Assembly: GCF_008728515.1 (NCBI RefSeq)
Contig: NC_044995.1
Span: 38,031,542-38,095,541, forward strand
DNA length: 64,000 nt
Reading direction: 5' to 3'
Source of the DNA: Papio anubis
Taxonomy: Eukaryota > Chordata > Mammalia > Primates > Cercopithecidae
Below are positions 1 through 16,768 of this stretch, piece by piece (the stretch's first letter is position 1; every line of letters starts with the position of its first letter). The position numbers were made by a program, and so were the translations under genes. The notes beneath the pieces are model-generated. The model made no database searches. It was not told the DNA's origin and saw only the letters and a list, made by a program, of their open reading frames with translations.

Positions 1-489
<489 letters not shown>

Positions 490-499
490 TAAAAAAACT

Positions 500-1856
500 T
501 TTTTTTTTCTTTCGTAGGTTATTCGGGAACAGGTGGTGTCTGGTTACACGAGGAAGTTTTTAGTGGTGATTTGTGAGATTTTGGTGCACCCATCACCTGA
601 GCAGTATACACTGCACCGTATTTGTAGTCTTTTATCCCTCACCCTCTTCCCACCCTTCCCTCCCTGAGTCCCCAAAGCCTATTGTGTCATTCTTATGCCT
701 TTGCATCCTCACAGCTTAGCTCCCACTTAGGAGTGAGAACATAAAAGGTTTGGTTTTCCATTCCTGAGTTACTTCACTTAGAATAAGAGTCTCCAAGTCC
801 ATCCAGGTTGCTGAGAATGCCATTAATTCATTCTTTTTATGACTGAGTAGTATTCCATTGAATATATAGCCACCACAGTTTCTTTATCCACTCGCTGATT
901 GATGAGTATTTGGATTGGGTCCACGTTTTTACAATGGCAAATTGTGCTACTATAAACATGCATGTGCAAGTATCTTTTTTGCAGAATGACTCCTTTTCCT
1001 CTGGGTAGATACCCAGTAATGGGATTGCTGGATCAAATGGTAGTTCTACTTTTAGTTCCTTGGGGAATCTCCACACTGTTTTCCATCGTGGTTGTACTAG
1101 TTTACATTCCCACCAGCTGTGTAGAAGCATTCCCTGATGACTGCATCCATGCCAACATCTACTGTTTTTTTTGATTTTTTGATTATGGCCATTATTCCAG
1201 GAGTTTAAGGTGGTATCACATTGTGGTTTTGATTTGCATCTCCCTGATCATTAGTGATGTTGAGCATTTTTTCATATGTCTGCTGGTCATTCGTATATGT
1301 TCTTTTGAGACTTGTCTATTCATGTCGTAAACCCACTTTTTGATGGGATTATTTGTTTTCTTCTTGTTGATTTGTTTGAGTTTACTGTAATTCTGGATAT
1401 TAGTCCTTTGTCAGATGTTTAGATCGTGAAGACTTTTTTTCCCACTCTGTGGGTTGTCTGTTTACTCTGCTGGCTGTTACTTAGCTCTTTAGTCTAATTA
1501 AGTCCCAGGAATTTATCTTTGTTTTTACTGCATTTGTCTTTGAGCTCTTGGTCATAAAATCCTTGCCTAAACCAATGTCTAGAAGGGTTTTTCCAATGTT
1601 ATCTTCCAGAATTTTTATAGTTTCCAGTCTTAGATTTAAGTCCTTCACCCATCTTGAGTTGATTTTTGTATAAGGTGAGAGATGAGGATCCAGTTTCATT
1701 CGCTTACATGTGGCTAGCCAATTGTCCCGGCATTACTGTTGAAACGGGTGTCCTTTCCCCACTTTTATGTTTTTGTTTGCTTTGTTGAAGATCAGTTGGC
1801 TGCAAGTATTTGGGTTTATTTCTGAGTTCTCTATTCTGTTCCATTGGTCTATGTGC
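500..1856 (-). mobile_element. LINE-1 3' fragment, antisense
   Basis: The minus-strand reading at 837-1130 resembles the C-terminus of L1 ORF2 ([33 protein letters not shown]). A further ORF2 remnant lies at 1481-1699. The reading is broken by stops and frame changes, and an Alu interrupts the 5' side at 1857. It is a dead fragment. Confidence 0.9.
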
Positions 1857-2144
1857 TTTTTTTTCTTTTAGACAGGGTCTTACTCTGTTGCCCAGACTGA
1901 AGTGCAGTGGCATGATCTCGGCTCACCTCCGCCTCCCAGGTTCAAGCGATTCTCCTGCTTCAGCCTCCCTAGTAGCTGAGATTACAGCGCCCTACTGCAC
2001 CAGCAGGAATTTTGCCCATTTTAGTAGAGACGGGGTTTCACCATGTTGGCCAGACCGGTCTTGAACTCCTGACCTCAGGTGACCCACACCCCATATGGCC
2101 TCCCAAAGTGCTGGGACACGCCGACCCGACTCACCGCCCGGCCT
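1857..2144 (-). mobile_element. Alu inserted in the L1 fragment
   Basis: Reverse-complement Alu with small deletions near its left arm, ending CGCCCGGCC. Confidence 0.9.
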
Positions 2145-2336
2145 ATGTACCCTGGCCACATACAATTACCAGAGCACGGCCTATTCAAATGTTTGATTTG
2201 CAGTTAGTTGAATCTTCCAATGTGTAATCTGTGGACACAGGGAGGGCCGACTATATGCTGTACAATCTCCAGCAGATAAAAATATAGAACATTTCAGCCT
2301 CCACCTTGCATTTCCAGTCACAAAGTCTTATAATGA

Positions 2337-3125
2337 ATTTTTTTTTTTTTTTTTTTTTTTTTTTTGAAGACGGGGTCCCGCTCTGTCGCCCAGCCTGGAG
2401 TGCAGTGGCGATCTCGGCTCCTGCAGCTCCGCCTCCGGAGTTCCACCATTGTCCTGCCTCAGCCTCCCCGGTAGCTGGGACTGAAGCCCGCCACCACGCC
2501 CGGCTAGTTTTTAAATTTTTTTAGTAGAGGGCGGGGTTTCACCGTGGCCCAGCCAGGATGGTTTCCCAGCCTGGAGTACAGTGGCGTGATCTCAGCTCAC
2601 TGTAACCTCCACCTTCCAGGTTCAAGCCATTCTTCTGCCTCAGCCTCCCAAGTATGTGTGGGATTAAGTGCCCACAATAATACTTAGCTAACTTTTGTTT
2701 TGTTTTGTTTTTTGTTTTTTTTTTTTTTTTGGGGGCTGGGTCTGGCTCACATGCGCCCAGGCTGGAGTGCAGTGGCGGATCTCAGCTCACTGCATCAACC
2801 TCGGGTTTCACGCCATTCTCCTGCCTCAGCCTCCCGAGTAGCTGGGACCACAGTCGCCACTTATTGACTATTTTTTTTTTTTGTAATTTTTTTTAGTAGA
2901 GGCGAGTTTCACCGTGTTATGGGATGGTCTCTGATCTCCTGACCCTCGTGATCCACCCGTCTCGGCCTCCCAAAGTGCTGGGATTACAGGCTTGGTGCGT
3001 GTTAGCCAGCCCTTTGTGTAGAGATGGAGTTTCACTATGTTAGACAGGCTGGTCTCGACTGCACTGACCTCAGATCCAGCCAGTCGACCTTCTAAAGAGT
3101 GCTGGGATTACAGGTGGCCCAGGCC
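2337..3125 (-). mobile_element. Cluster of antisense Alus with many small indels
   Basis: Two pieces at about 2337-2700, a copy at 2705-3012 with the monkey-type GGCTTG ending, and a right-arm piece at 3013-3125. All show many one- to several-base insertions and deletions against Alu consensus. Confidence 0.85.
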
Positions 3126-3567
3126 ACGTCCAGCTGAATATTTTGATGGGCGGTGACATGGTCTCCCGGGCTTGGTCAGCTACTTGTGGGCATTGGAGAG
3201 AGCTGGGGTGGAGGTGGAAATAGGGAACTCTGGTTCCCTCCCCACAATGCCAAGACCCACTTGGCTGGTCAGGGGCCCTGATGTGACTTGTATTGCCAGC
3301 TGGGATTCATTCTTGGCTGCCTGGAAGTGCCTCATTAATTCTTGGGGATATGTCAGGGCTGGGGCTCAGCTTGCTTGGTTCCAGAGCAGGAGCTGGAGCT
3401 GCTGCTTCTCCTCTTCTCCATCCAGGGTCACAGGGGCACAGAAAATCCCACTTGAAAGAGATGGAGCAGGACTTTAACCTTGTGGAGATTCTGGGAGCAG
3501 AGATGTTACAAAGCGGGTCTGATCCAGACTCCCAAAGGAGGGTTCCTGGATCTCCATGAAAGCATTC
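3126..3567. other. Unique upstream DNA, no gene seen
   Basis: Non-repetitive sequence upstream of the RFX1 CpG island. Short overlapping open frames on both strands have no recognisable product. Confidence 0.5.
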
Positions 3568-4064
3568 AGGGCCTGGCACGGTGGCCAAAGTTCAAGACCA
3601 GCTTGGCCAATAGGGTGAAACCCCATCTTTACTAAAATACCAAAATTAGCCAGGTGTGGTGGTGCACCAGCCTGTAGTCGCCTTAGCCTACGGAGGCTGA
3701 GGCAGAAGGGCAGAAGCTGAGCCTGGGAGGCGGGAGGTTGCAGTCAGTCAAAGGTCATGCCACTGCACCCAGCCCTCGGGAAGAACAAGGTGAGACTCCA
3801 TCTCAAAAAAAAAAAAAAAAAAAAAAAAAAGGATTCCGGGTGAGTCTGTAAAGTGGGAGCAAATGTGTAAGGAATAAAAGAATGGCTACTCCATAGAGCA
3901 GTCTCAAGGGCTGTATTTCTTTTTCTTTTTCTTTTTCTTTTTGTGCATTTTAAGTAGAGACGGGGTTTCGCCATGCTGGCCAGGCTGTTCTTGAACTCCT
4001 GACCTCAAGTGATCTGCCAGCTTCTGGCCTCCCAAAGGTATTTGGGATGGCAGGCGTGAACCCT
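3568..4064. mobile_element. Alu (+, 3568-3830) and antisense Alu right arm (3945-4064)
   Basis: The plus copy lacks its first part, has many indels and ends in a 26-A tail. A CTTTTT microsatellite precedes the antisense arm. Confidence 0.85.
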
Positions 4065-4071
4065 GCATGTA

Positions 4072-4317
4072 TTATTTGCCAGTGATATACTAAACAAGGG
4101 GTGGATTATTCCCTTCTGCCTCTCCTTTTTGATCCATACCAGGCAACTTCCTGGCGTTGCCATGGCATTTGTAAACTGTAATGGTGCTGGTGGCAGTGTA
4201 GCAGTGAGGACCAGAGGTTACTCTCATGGCCATCTCGGTTTTGGTGGGTTTGAGACAGCTTCTTTACTGCAACCTGTTTTATCAGCAAGGTCTTTATTTA
4301 TGTATTATTTGTTAATT
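4072..4317 (+). mobile_element. Possible solitary LTR fragment of an old endogenous retrovirus
   Basis: The segment GCCATGGCATTTGTAAACTG and the following text resemble a primate ERV LTR seen elsewhere. I cannot name the family. No retroviral gene is present. An Alu interrupts it at 4318. Confidence 0.45.
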
Positions 4318-5150
<833 letters not shown>

Positions 5151-5402
5151 TGAAGTCACCTTTTTTCACTTTTACAGCCCAGGGCATTGCACCAAGGAAA
5201 TAATGTTGGTTGCATTAGGGAACAAACTCAGGTGGAGTCACTTTCTGAATGCCACACAGCAGGGCTGCCATTAGACTTCAGGGCTCTCTGAGCCTGTTTT
5301 CTTTTCCTCTTGCTGTTCTAGGGCCTACCTGGGATGAGAGTGCAAAATTTCAGAGAAGGCCAAAGAGCTCAGTCATAATTGATACTTAAAACATAAAAAG
5401 TT

Positions 5403-6418
5403 GGCCGGGCACGGTGGCTCACGCCTGTAATCTCAGCACTTTGGGAGGCCGAGGCGGGCGGATCACAAGGTCAGGAGATCGAGATCATCCTGGCTTACAC
5501 GGTGAAACCCCATCTCTACTAAAAATACAAAAACAAAATTAGCCGGGCGTGGTGGCCTGCGCCTGTAGTCACAGCTACTAGGGAGGCTGAGGCAGGAAAA
5601 TGGCCTGAACCCGGGAGGCAGAGCTTGCAGTGAGCAGAGTCTGCGCCACTGCACTGCAGCCCAGGCCACAGAGCCAGACTCCGTCTCCAAAAAAAAAAAA
5701 TAATAAATAAATAAAATAAATAAATAAAAATAAAATAAAAAGTTAAAACCTAAAATTTAATATAAAAACGAAATCAATGACAAAAATATATATATTTTAA
5801 ATGTTATTTTAGCCGGGCGCGGTGGCTCATGCCTGTAATCCCAGCACTTTGGGAGGCCCAGGGCAGTGGATCCAGAGAAGTCAGAAGACCCGAGACCGGC
5901 CGGTGGCTCAAACCTGTAATCCAGCAGCACTTTTGGGAGGCCGAGGCAGGCGGATCCAGTCAGGAGGTCGAGACCATCCTGGCTAACACAGTGGAAACGT
6001 CTCTACTAAAAAATACAAAAACTAGCGAGTGAGGGTGGCAGGCCTGTAGTCCCAGCTACTCGGGGAGGTATGAGGGCAGGAGAATGGCGTAAACCGGAGG
6101 CAGACTTGCAGTGAGCTGGGAATGCAGCCACGCCAGCCTGGGGACAGGCCGAGACTCGATCTCAAAAAAAAAAAAAAAAAAAAAAGAAGATCGAGACCAT
6201 GCAAAGCCTAACACAGTGAAAGCGTCCTCTGCAAACGCCCTACAAAAAAAATTAGCCGGGCATGGTGGTGAAACCTGTAGTCCCAGCTACTCAGGAGGGT
6301 GTGAAGCCTGGGAATGACGTGAACCCAGGAGGCGGAGCTTGCAGTGATCCGCCGAGATTGGCACTGCGCTCCAGCTGGGCACCAGGCAGGACTCCGTCTC
6401 AAAAAAAAAAAAAAAAAA
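5403..6418 (+). mobile_element. Alu (5403-5745) and indel-rich young Alu tandem (5812-6418)
   Basis: The first copy has a TAAA-rich tail. The second block is an Alu start running into another AluY-type copy (to 6185) and a third truncated copy (6186-6418), all heavily disrupted by indels. Confidence 0.88.
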
Positions 6419-7094
6419 TTGTACCAAACATAAAAGATCTGACTCTGAGCTTGCACAACGCATCTCACCTTAATCCCTGTGTTGGCGGATCCTGTCTTTA
6501 TTTAAAATTGTGATGTGATGTTTTGTTCATCACAGATTTTTTCCCCTTAATTTGGATATTTAACAAATACTGAATTAGAAGATTATCTTGATGACTGAGT
6601 TTTTGCGCCCAAGATGCTCATCCTAGTCCGGGCTCTGTTTCTGTCTCTTCTCGTCCTGCAGCACCGGGACAGTCACTTGAGGAAACTGAGGCACGGAGGA
6701 GCGTATGTGTGGGAGGTGTGTGTGTGGCGGGGACTGTGGTGAGCTCTCCTGGGCGGACCGAGCTCCCTGGGCTGGGCCGGGAGCTGACCTTTGCTTATCT
6801 ACCGCGGTTGAAGCCGCTAATGAAGTCCCCCGCCTTGCAGAGACCTTTCCCAGGGCGGCCGCACCGCCTGCAGGGCAGAGATAGCCGCGATCACCCAGGC
6901 AGCGGTGACCTTTTCCGGCTGGAGGGGACCGGGAGGCGGCAGAGGGCGCGGCGGCCGCGCTGTCTGGCAGGCTTGGGTGGAGGAGGATGTCGCCCCAGCG
7001 GGTGGGAGCTGGGATCGAACCCCGCCCCGGCCTCCCGCGTCCACCCAACCCCGACGCGGCCATGGGCAGTGGAGGCGGGGTAATGCGCGCCCAG

Positions 7095-7180
7095 TGACGT
7101 AATGGAACCCCGAGCCCGGCCTTCGCTGCTGTCGTCACAGAGGGTCTGCGCTGCGTCACCGCATTCCTCCCTTGACGTCA
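7095..7180. promoter_or_regulatory. CRE-like sites (TGACGTAA, TGACGTCA)
   Basis: TGACGTAA at 7095-7102 and the full palindromic CRE TGACGTCA at 7173-7180. Further CRE-like octamers are at 7370-7377 (TGACGTCC) and 7665-7672 (TGACGTAA). CREB/ATF binding is the family expectation. Occupancy is inferred. Confidence 0.6.
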
Positions 7181-7289
7181 GCGCAAGAGGCCAGAAACTG
7201 GCCCACCGAGCGAGAGAGAAATCTGGAGCGGAGCCTTCCTTTCTCGCCTTTTTAATTCGGTAAGACATGTAAAGTATACGCAGGAGCGA

Positions 7290-7331
7290 ACTACAACTCC
7301 CAATCGGCCTTGCGTGCCAAGCATGCGCACG
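7290..7331. promoter_or_regulatory. ZNF143-like and NRF1-like promoter motifs
   Basis: ACTACAACTCCCA at 7290-7302 matches the ZNF143 core ACTACAAnTCCCA. GCATGCGCAC at 7322-7331 matches the NRF1 core. Both are typical of CpG-island core promoters and lie about 350 bases upstream of RFX1 exon 1. Confidence 0.6.
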
Positions 7332-7680
7332 ACTTCCAGCTAGAGAGCGCGGCAAACCTTTGGTAGATTGACGTCCTTTTAGTCGAACCAGGAGGTCGAT
7401 TTTACAGCGGCAAACCAATCCCGTCCTCACAAGTCCCACCCCTTTATTCTTAGCCAGCTGCTTCCCTGCGGGAGTGACGGGCCCGGCTGCCTTTGAGGGT
7501 TCAGTTTCTTTTGATAGACATTCATACCGATGAATCAGATCGCTGGGAAGTCGAGAGGGTGTTGAAAAGCATGCATTGGGACCAATAGTTTATCTGCAAG
7601 GCCTGGCGCCGTCCAATCAGTTCTCCTGGCGCCGCCAATCACCCGGGGCCCCGCCCCCAGCGCGTGACGTAAGTAGGGTG

Positions 7681-7906
7681 GGTAGCAACAGTTGCCCCGG
7701 TGAGGGAAACGGAGGCGCCATAGCCACGGTAGTCGTGGCGACCAAGCAACCCGGCAACGCGAGTCAACAACAACAACCGCCCGGCCGACCCCCACCCCCA
7801 CCCCCCCGGCCTGGCCCGGGGACCCCAGCACGTCCAGTCCCCTTCCCAACATCGACTCCGAGACCTCCGAAAAGCCTTTCCGAGAGAGCAGTGGGGAGAA
7901 GCGGAG
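7681..7906 (+). other. RFX1: RFX1 exon 1, non-coding 5' UTR
   Basis: This GC-rich stretch inside the CpG island ends in a good donor (GCGGAG|GTAACC; the intron starts at 7907). It contains no ATG. The 5' boundary is a guess: transcription probably starts near 7680-7720, downstream of three closely spaced CCAAT boxes. It would join exon 2 at 20378. The human gene also has one non-coding first exon, which agrees with the 20 coding exons found here. Confidence 0.65.
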
Positions 7907-8011
7907 GTAACCGGGGCGGCCCCGGGGTGGCTGGCCGGGCCGAGGCGGGCGGCGGGGCCGGGGCGGTGGATGTCTCTGTAATCACAGTCCGGGGGGAAGG
8001 GGCGGGCGGTC

Positions 8012-8022
8012 AAAATGGCGGC
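8012..8022 (+). promoter_or_regulatory. YY1-type motif AAAATGGCGGC
   Basis: A strong match to the YY1 consensus, about 110 bases into RFX1 intron 1. YY1 sites with an ATG often lie just downstream of a start site, so this may mark a second transcription start. Confidence 0.5.
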
Positions 8023-8579
8023 GGCGACTGTCTGGACCGTGGGGGAGGGGGCCGGGGCCCGGCTGGAACGACACCACCCGCCCCCGTCCCCGCGGCCCGG
8101 CCCCCGCGAGGGGCGGGCGCTCGCAGGCCGGCGGCTAGTGGAGGTCGGCTGGCCGGGGCGGGGGGCTTTTATATGTCGGGAGGCGCGAAGGGGCGGGCCT
8201 GGGGAGGCTGGGCCAATGGGAGCGAGGGAGGGACGAGGCGGGGCCAAGGTGGGTGGGCGGGACCAGGAGGGAAAGTATGGGCGGGGCCCGCTGGGTCTCC
8301 CCAACCTCCACCTCCGGAACCAGGTGGGGCAACCATCACCCGGGCCTCCTTCCAGATCCCTAAGCGATTGTCTTCTTCCTTAAGAACCTTGCAGTTGTCC
8401 CCAGGACTCAGAGCTTGTACAAGTGCCTGTCCATCTGAGGCCTCGGTTTTCCATCCTATAAAATGGGGAGAATCATTGACATCGCCCTTTTTCTGCAGTA
8501 CGGGGACTCCTCATTCCTTCCAGGAATTTCGCTTACGGCTTATCTTTGAACTTTTTCCTTCTATCTACTGTTTCTGAAT

Positions 8580-10124
<1,545 letters not shown>

Positions 10125-10254
10125 GCAGAAAGTGATGTTACCAATTATGTGGTCTTGTTGACTGCCTTAGTCACTAGTTCCATTTACAGGTGAAGGGCCT
10201 GAGGAGTCATTTGACTAGGAAGAGAACAGTAGGTTGGTTTGAAGCAGACTTGAA

Positions 10255-10400
10255 ACAGTCAGCTTTTCTAGCTGTGTGCTCTTAGGCGAGTTACTTAAGT
10301 TCTCTGGGCCTCGGTTTTCCCTCCTTTCATCTAGGGGCAGTAGTCCTTGGTAATCCTTTCAATCTCATGTTTCTGTGCTGTGGATCCCGGAAAATAATGC
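10255..10400 (+). mobile_element. MIR fragment
   Basis: The CTTAGGCGAGTTACTTAAG and GGGCCTCGGTTTTCC segments match the MIR core. Confidence 0.65.
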
Positions 10401-10740
10401 CTGTGGAACCTCAAATACATAGGAATTGCTGAAACTAACTAAATACAAAGTAATTGCTAACGTAGTTATGTTAATGTTAGCCTCTGCTGTTATGGTGATT
10501 GTCACTTCCTGTTCAACCCTCGGAAATACACAGTTGGCTTTTATTTTTATCATTTTGAATCCAGTGAGAGCCCTCGTGGCTTTAAAGGTTGACCCGCGTC
10601 TCGCTTGCTGGACTGTGTGGGTGGATGACAGGGAGCCAGGAAGCTGGCTACCAGGAATCCAGTTTGTAGTGGGAAAGTCACTCCCCTTGCTGCTGAATGG
10701 CCGTTCTCCGGCTTTAGGAGAGTCACTAGAAAGAAAAATC

Positions 10741-11060
<320 letters not shown>

Positions 11061-11106
11061 TCAGGCCTAGACTCAGTCCCAAGCCTTCCAGGAGGCAGCT
11101 GGGTGA

Positions 11107-12128
<1,022 letters not shown>

Positions 12129-12248
12129 TTGTCTGTCAGTTTTCTAGGAGCTGAGACAGAGTGAGGGGCAAGGCCCACCAGGTCTCTGCCGTTGGGGAAC
12201 TTACCTTTCCAGTCATGGAGGGAAGAGGAACTAGGAAGAAGAAAATAA

Positions 12249-12560
12249 ATTCAGCCAGACACAGTGGCTCATGCCTGTAATCCCAGCATTTCGGGAGGCT
12301 GAGACACGAGGATCACTTAAGCTCAGGAGTTTGAGACCAGCCTGGGCAACATGGCTGAGACCCGTTTGCCAAAAGATTAAAAATTAGTGAAAGAATTGTC
12401 GCCTTTGAGCCTGTAGTCCCTTGCTCTCTGGAGACTGAGGCCAGAGGATCACTTGTGACCGGGAATTCAAGGTTACAGTGAGCTGTGATTGTGCCACTGC
12501 ACTCCAGCCTGGGCAACAGAGCAAGACCCTGTCTCTAAAAAATGAAAAAGAAAGAAAATA
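12249..12560 (+). mobile_element. Alu, old subfamily
   Basis: Diverged plus-strand Alu with an A-rich tail containing GAAAG. Confidence 0.88.
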
Positions 12561-12767
12561 AACTCAACAGGGAAACACAGTGTCAGTAAGCAAATAAAAT
12601 AGTGCTATGTGCTTTAGACCCAAGGAAATGCATATGAGCTGAGACCTGAATAAGGAGGAGAAGCCAGCCGTGAAGGTGGCGGTGGGGACAGCACGCCAGG
12701 TGGGAGAAAGAGGTGGGGCCAAGGCCGTGAGGCAGGAATGGATCTGCAGCATTCTTTTTTTCTTTTT

Positions 12768-13566
12768 TTTTGCAGAGAGGCTCACTGTAACCTCTGCCTC
12801 CTGGGTTCAAGCAATTCTTCACCTCAGCCTCTTACAGTTTTTAAAATTTTTTTGTCGAGATGGAGTCTCAGCTATGCTGCTAAGACTGGTCTCAAACTTC
12901 TGGCTCAAGCAGTCTTCCTGCCCTGGGCTCTCAAAGTGCTGAGATAACAGGCGTGAGCCGCCATGCCTGTCCAGGATATATTTTAAAGTGACAGGGTCTT
13001 GTTCTGTTGCCCAGACTGGAGTGCGGTGGTGTGATCATAGCTCACTGAAGCCTGGAACTCCTAGGCTCAAATGATTCTCCCACCCCAGCCTCCCAAGCAG
13101 CGGGGACTTCAGGTGAGGGGTACTATGCCTAACTGATTTTTGCAGTTTTTTATAGAGATAAGGCATCACTTCGTTGCTTAGGCTGGTCTTGAACTCCTGG
13201 GCTCAAGTGATCCTCCAATCTTGGCCTCCCAAAGTGATGGGATTATAGATGTGAGCACTGTGCCCAGTCATTAGGAGATGTGTGTGTGTGTGTGTGTGTG
13301 TGTGTATTTGTTTGCATGCAGTGGCACAATCTCATCTCACTGCAACCTTTGCCCCACCAGACGCAAGCAATCCTCCTGCCTAAGCCTCCTGAGTAGCTGG
13401 GATTACAGCCACACACCACCATGCCCAGCTAATTTTTGTATTTTTAGTAGAGACGGGGTTTCCCCATGTTGGCTAGACTGGCTTCAAACTCCTGACCTCA
13501 AATGATCCACCCACCTCGGCCTTCCAAATTGCTGGGATCACAGGCATGAGCCACCACACCCGGCCT
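12768..13566 (-). mobile_element. Antisense Alu cluster with a (GT)n run
   Basis: Partial Alu 12768-12973, AluJ-like copy 12978-13270, (TG)n at 13278-13306, then a truncated Alu 13310-13566. Confidence 0.88.
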
Positions 13567-13765
13567 CTAGGATATATTTTGGAGGAGTAATTGACAAATC
13601 TTCTAAATGAATTGAATATAGAGGATGAGAGAAACACACATCATCCCATTTAATTTTACCATTCTTCTGCAAGTTCATTATTGAAGCCATTCTACAGATG
13701 AAGAGAGTGAGTTTTCTTTCTATGTTTTTGGGAGGGCCTTGCTGAATATGTAAACCATTTAATTA

Positions 13766-14418
<653 letters not shown>

Positions 14419-14419
14419 T

Positions 14420-15199
14420 TTAAAGTAATAGATTTAAACAGTCTCCATAAACAGCTGCTGGCTTTGAAGATAGGTGCAGCCACTAGTGCTTTTCTTGGCA
14501 GATTCATTGCCAAGGAACGGTTTGTTCAGTAATGCCCTCGTTTTATGTACCAGGCTCCATAAAGAAAGGGTTCTCATGCTCAAATATATGGACAATACCT
14601 CATGCTATGTATGTGATTTATTTCTCTCTAGGGAACAAACCTGCATAATTGCTTAATATAGGCTCCTTAAAAGGTAGAAAAGGGCTCTTTGGTCAAATAA
14701 TTGTAGGAAAAAGATTGACAATCACAGTGCTGAGAAGGCCTCCAATACAGAAGTTGGTTTGGTTGTTCCTTGATCTCCCACCTCCTCCTTTTGAGCTTAG
14801 CCTTTTAGAAATTAATCATCACCTCCTCTTCTTGCCCCTGAGTGGAAGGGATGAGGCCCATGGGATTTGTCCCTAGGAGGAGAAAGAGCCAGTAAGTGAG
14901 GAGCTTTTAAAGCCCTTTCTTTGTGGGAGGGGCCACAAGGGGCCAGCTCTCTTAGGGCTGAGAAAGCCAAGGCCAGCATTTCTCAGAGTGCTGTCAGGAC
15001 TGGCTGCCTCAGAATCATCTAAGGGACTAGCTGAAACAGACTCTGGGGCCATTTCAGACTCACTGGGCAGCAGAGCCCAGGAATCTGCATGATATTGCCA
15101 ATGAAAGCTTAGGTTGGATTTCCTCTTGGTGTCCCCTCCCAAGAGCTTGAAGATCCTCTCTCCTTCCTCCTCTATCCCAACCTGGCTTGGATATTTGTT

Positions 15200-15200
<1 letters not shown>
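14420..15200 (+). other. RFX1: RFX1 intron 1, mostly unique
   Basis: Non-repetitive intron. A degraded MER5-like segment may lie at about 14970-15110 (ATCAT..GGGACTAGCTGAAAC, GAATCTGCAT). No exon is recognised. Confidence 0.5.
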
Positions 15201-15720
<520 letters not shown>

Positions 15721-16274
15721 CCAGGCAGATGAAGGGTCATTGGCTATAGTGACTTGAGTACCCGAGCTGGGCCAGATTTGGACCCGATGGTGTGAGGAAC
15801 CTCCTCCTGTCTAACTCTGGCAGAAGGAGTTTGGGGAGGGCAGGGACTGGAGGAAGATGGTCTTCGTCCTGTTCAAGGCAGGCAGTAGCCTTTTCTCTCT
15901 CATGGTGGGCAAGTTTCCCTGCTGCCCGAGTGCCTGGGCCTTGGAGCACTAAGGCTGGCCACCTGCTAGATGGGAAGACCCCAAACGGCTTCTCATCCTG
16001 TCTGCCTCCACTCCTCCTACCAGAGTGACCTCACCTGGCAGGAAGCGTGGCCCCAGGGCCCTGTCAGCTCAGTTCCCTCCAGCCAGGAGGGTCCTGGGGT
16101 CCCTTCCCAGCCTGCCGCAAGCCCAGAGGGCACACCCAAGAGGCAAGTGTAAGATCCTGTTTCCTTCATCCTCAGCAGCCCAAAGCTCTGGACGCTGGAA
16201 GGGAGGCAGGGCCAGGAGTATTTTCATCTTTCCTGGAACTGTGTTAAAGGGCCCTGGGCAGTGAAGGGAGCCAG

Positions 16275-16470
16275 AGCCATTTCCTGAGTGCTTATAGCAT
16301 GCCAGATGCCTGGCCACGCGCTGCCCACAGGATCAGGTTGAACTCCTCAGAGGCCCCGCCTTTTAGGGCCAGCCGTCCTCCCATTTCACAGATGGAGCCG
16401 TAGAGACTCCCCTCAAAAGTCACACAGCTAGGAGGAAGCCAAGTTCAAATCATGGCACATCCATCCCTGT
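16275..16470 (-). mobile_element. MIR fragment
   Basis: CATTTCACAGATGGAG and GTCACACAGCTAGGAGG are reverse-complement MIR core. Confidence 0.7.
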
Positions 16471-16768
16471 CCAGGGCTTGTTTCTCACCTGCCTTGCCCC
16501 ACTGCTAACTCCGACACCTCTTGAGTTCAGCATCCAAGGGCAGAACCTGGAACCCAGGGGGAGGGAGGCACAGGGAGGCCTGAAGGATGGGAACCACTGC
16601 ACTGCCCGGCCTCCTGTGGGCTGCTCGGGCTGACTTCCCCCTCGCCAGTTCTGCTGCCCTTAACTGCGGCCTTTGGCAGGGGGTGTAACCTCTGCAGGTG
16701 ACGCTTGGGTCTCCCTGTTGGAAGAACTGGCAAGATGCCGTGTACTGACTTTAAGAAGCAAATGAAGA

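Larger units (their letters stand above)
6700..8350. promoter_or_regulatory. RFX1: CpG island covering the RFX1 promoter and exon 1
   Basis: Very G+C-rich and CpG-rich DNA without repeats, with many GGGCGG/CCGCCC boxes, in sharp contrast to the Alu-rich flanks. It holds CCAAT boxes at 7415-7419, 7582-7586, 7613-7617 and 7635-7639, and the CRE, ZNF143 and NRF1-like sites listed separately. No TATA box is positioned for exon 1, as is usual for CpG-island promoters. Confidence 0.85.

Noticed and set aside
837..1130. 97-codon minus-strand frame similar to a reverse-transcriptase protein end
   Set aside because: It is a decayed L1 ORF2 C-terminal fragment, annotated as a mobile element and not as a gene.
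6623..7439. Overlapping 178- and 182-codon minus-strand frames upstream of RFX1
   Set aside because: Several frames are open together on both strands, as expected from high G+C. No splice structure or recognisable domain.
7576..8577. 333-codon plus-strand open frame in the CpG island
   Set aside because: It crosses the exon 1 donor, has CpG-island composition and matches no protein. The RFX1 leader explains the region.
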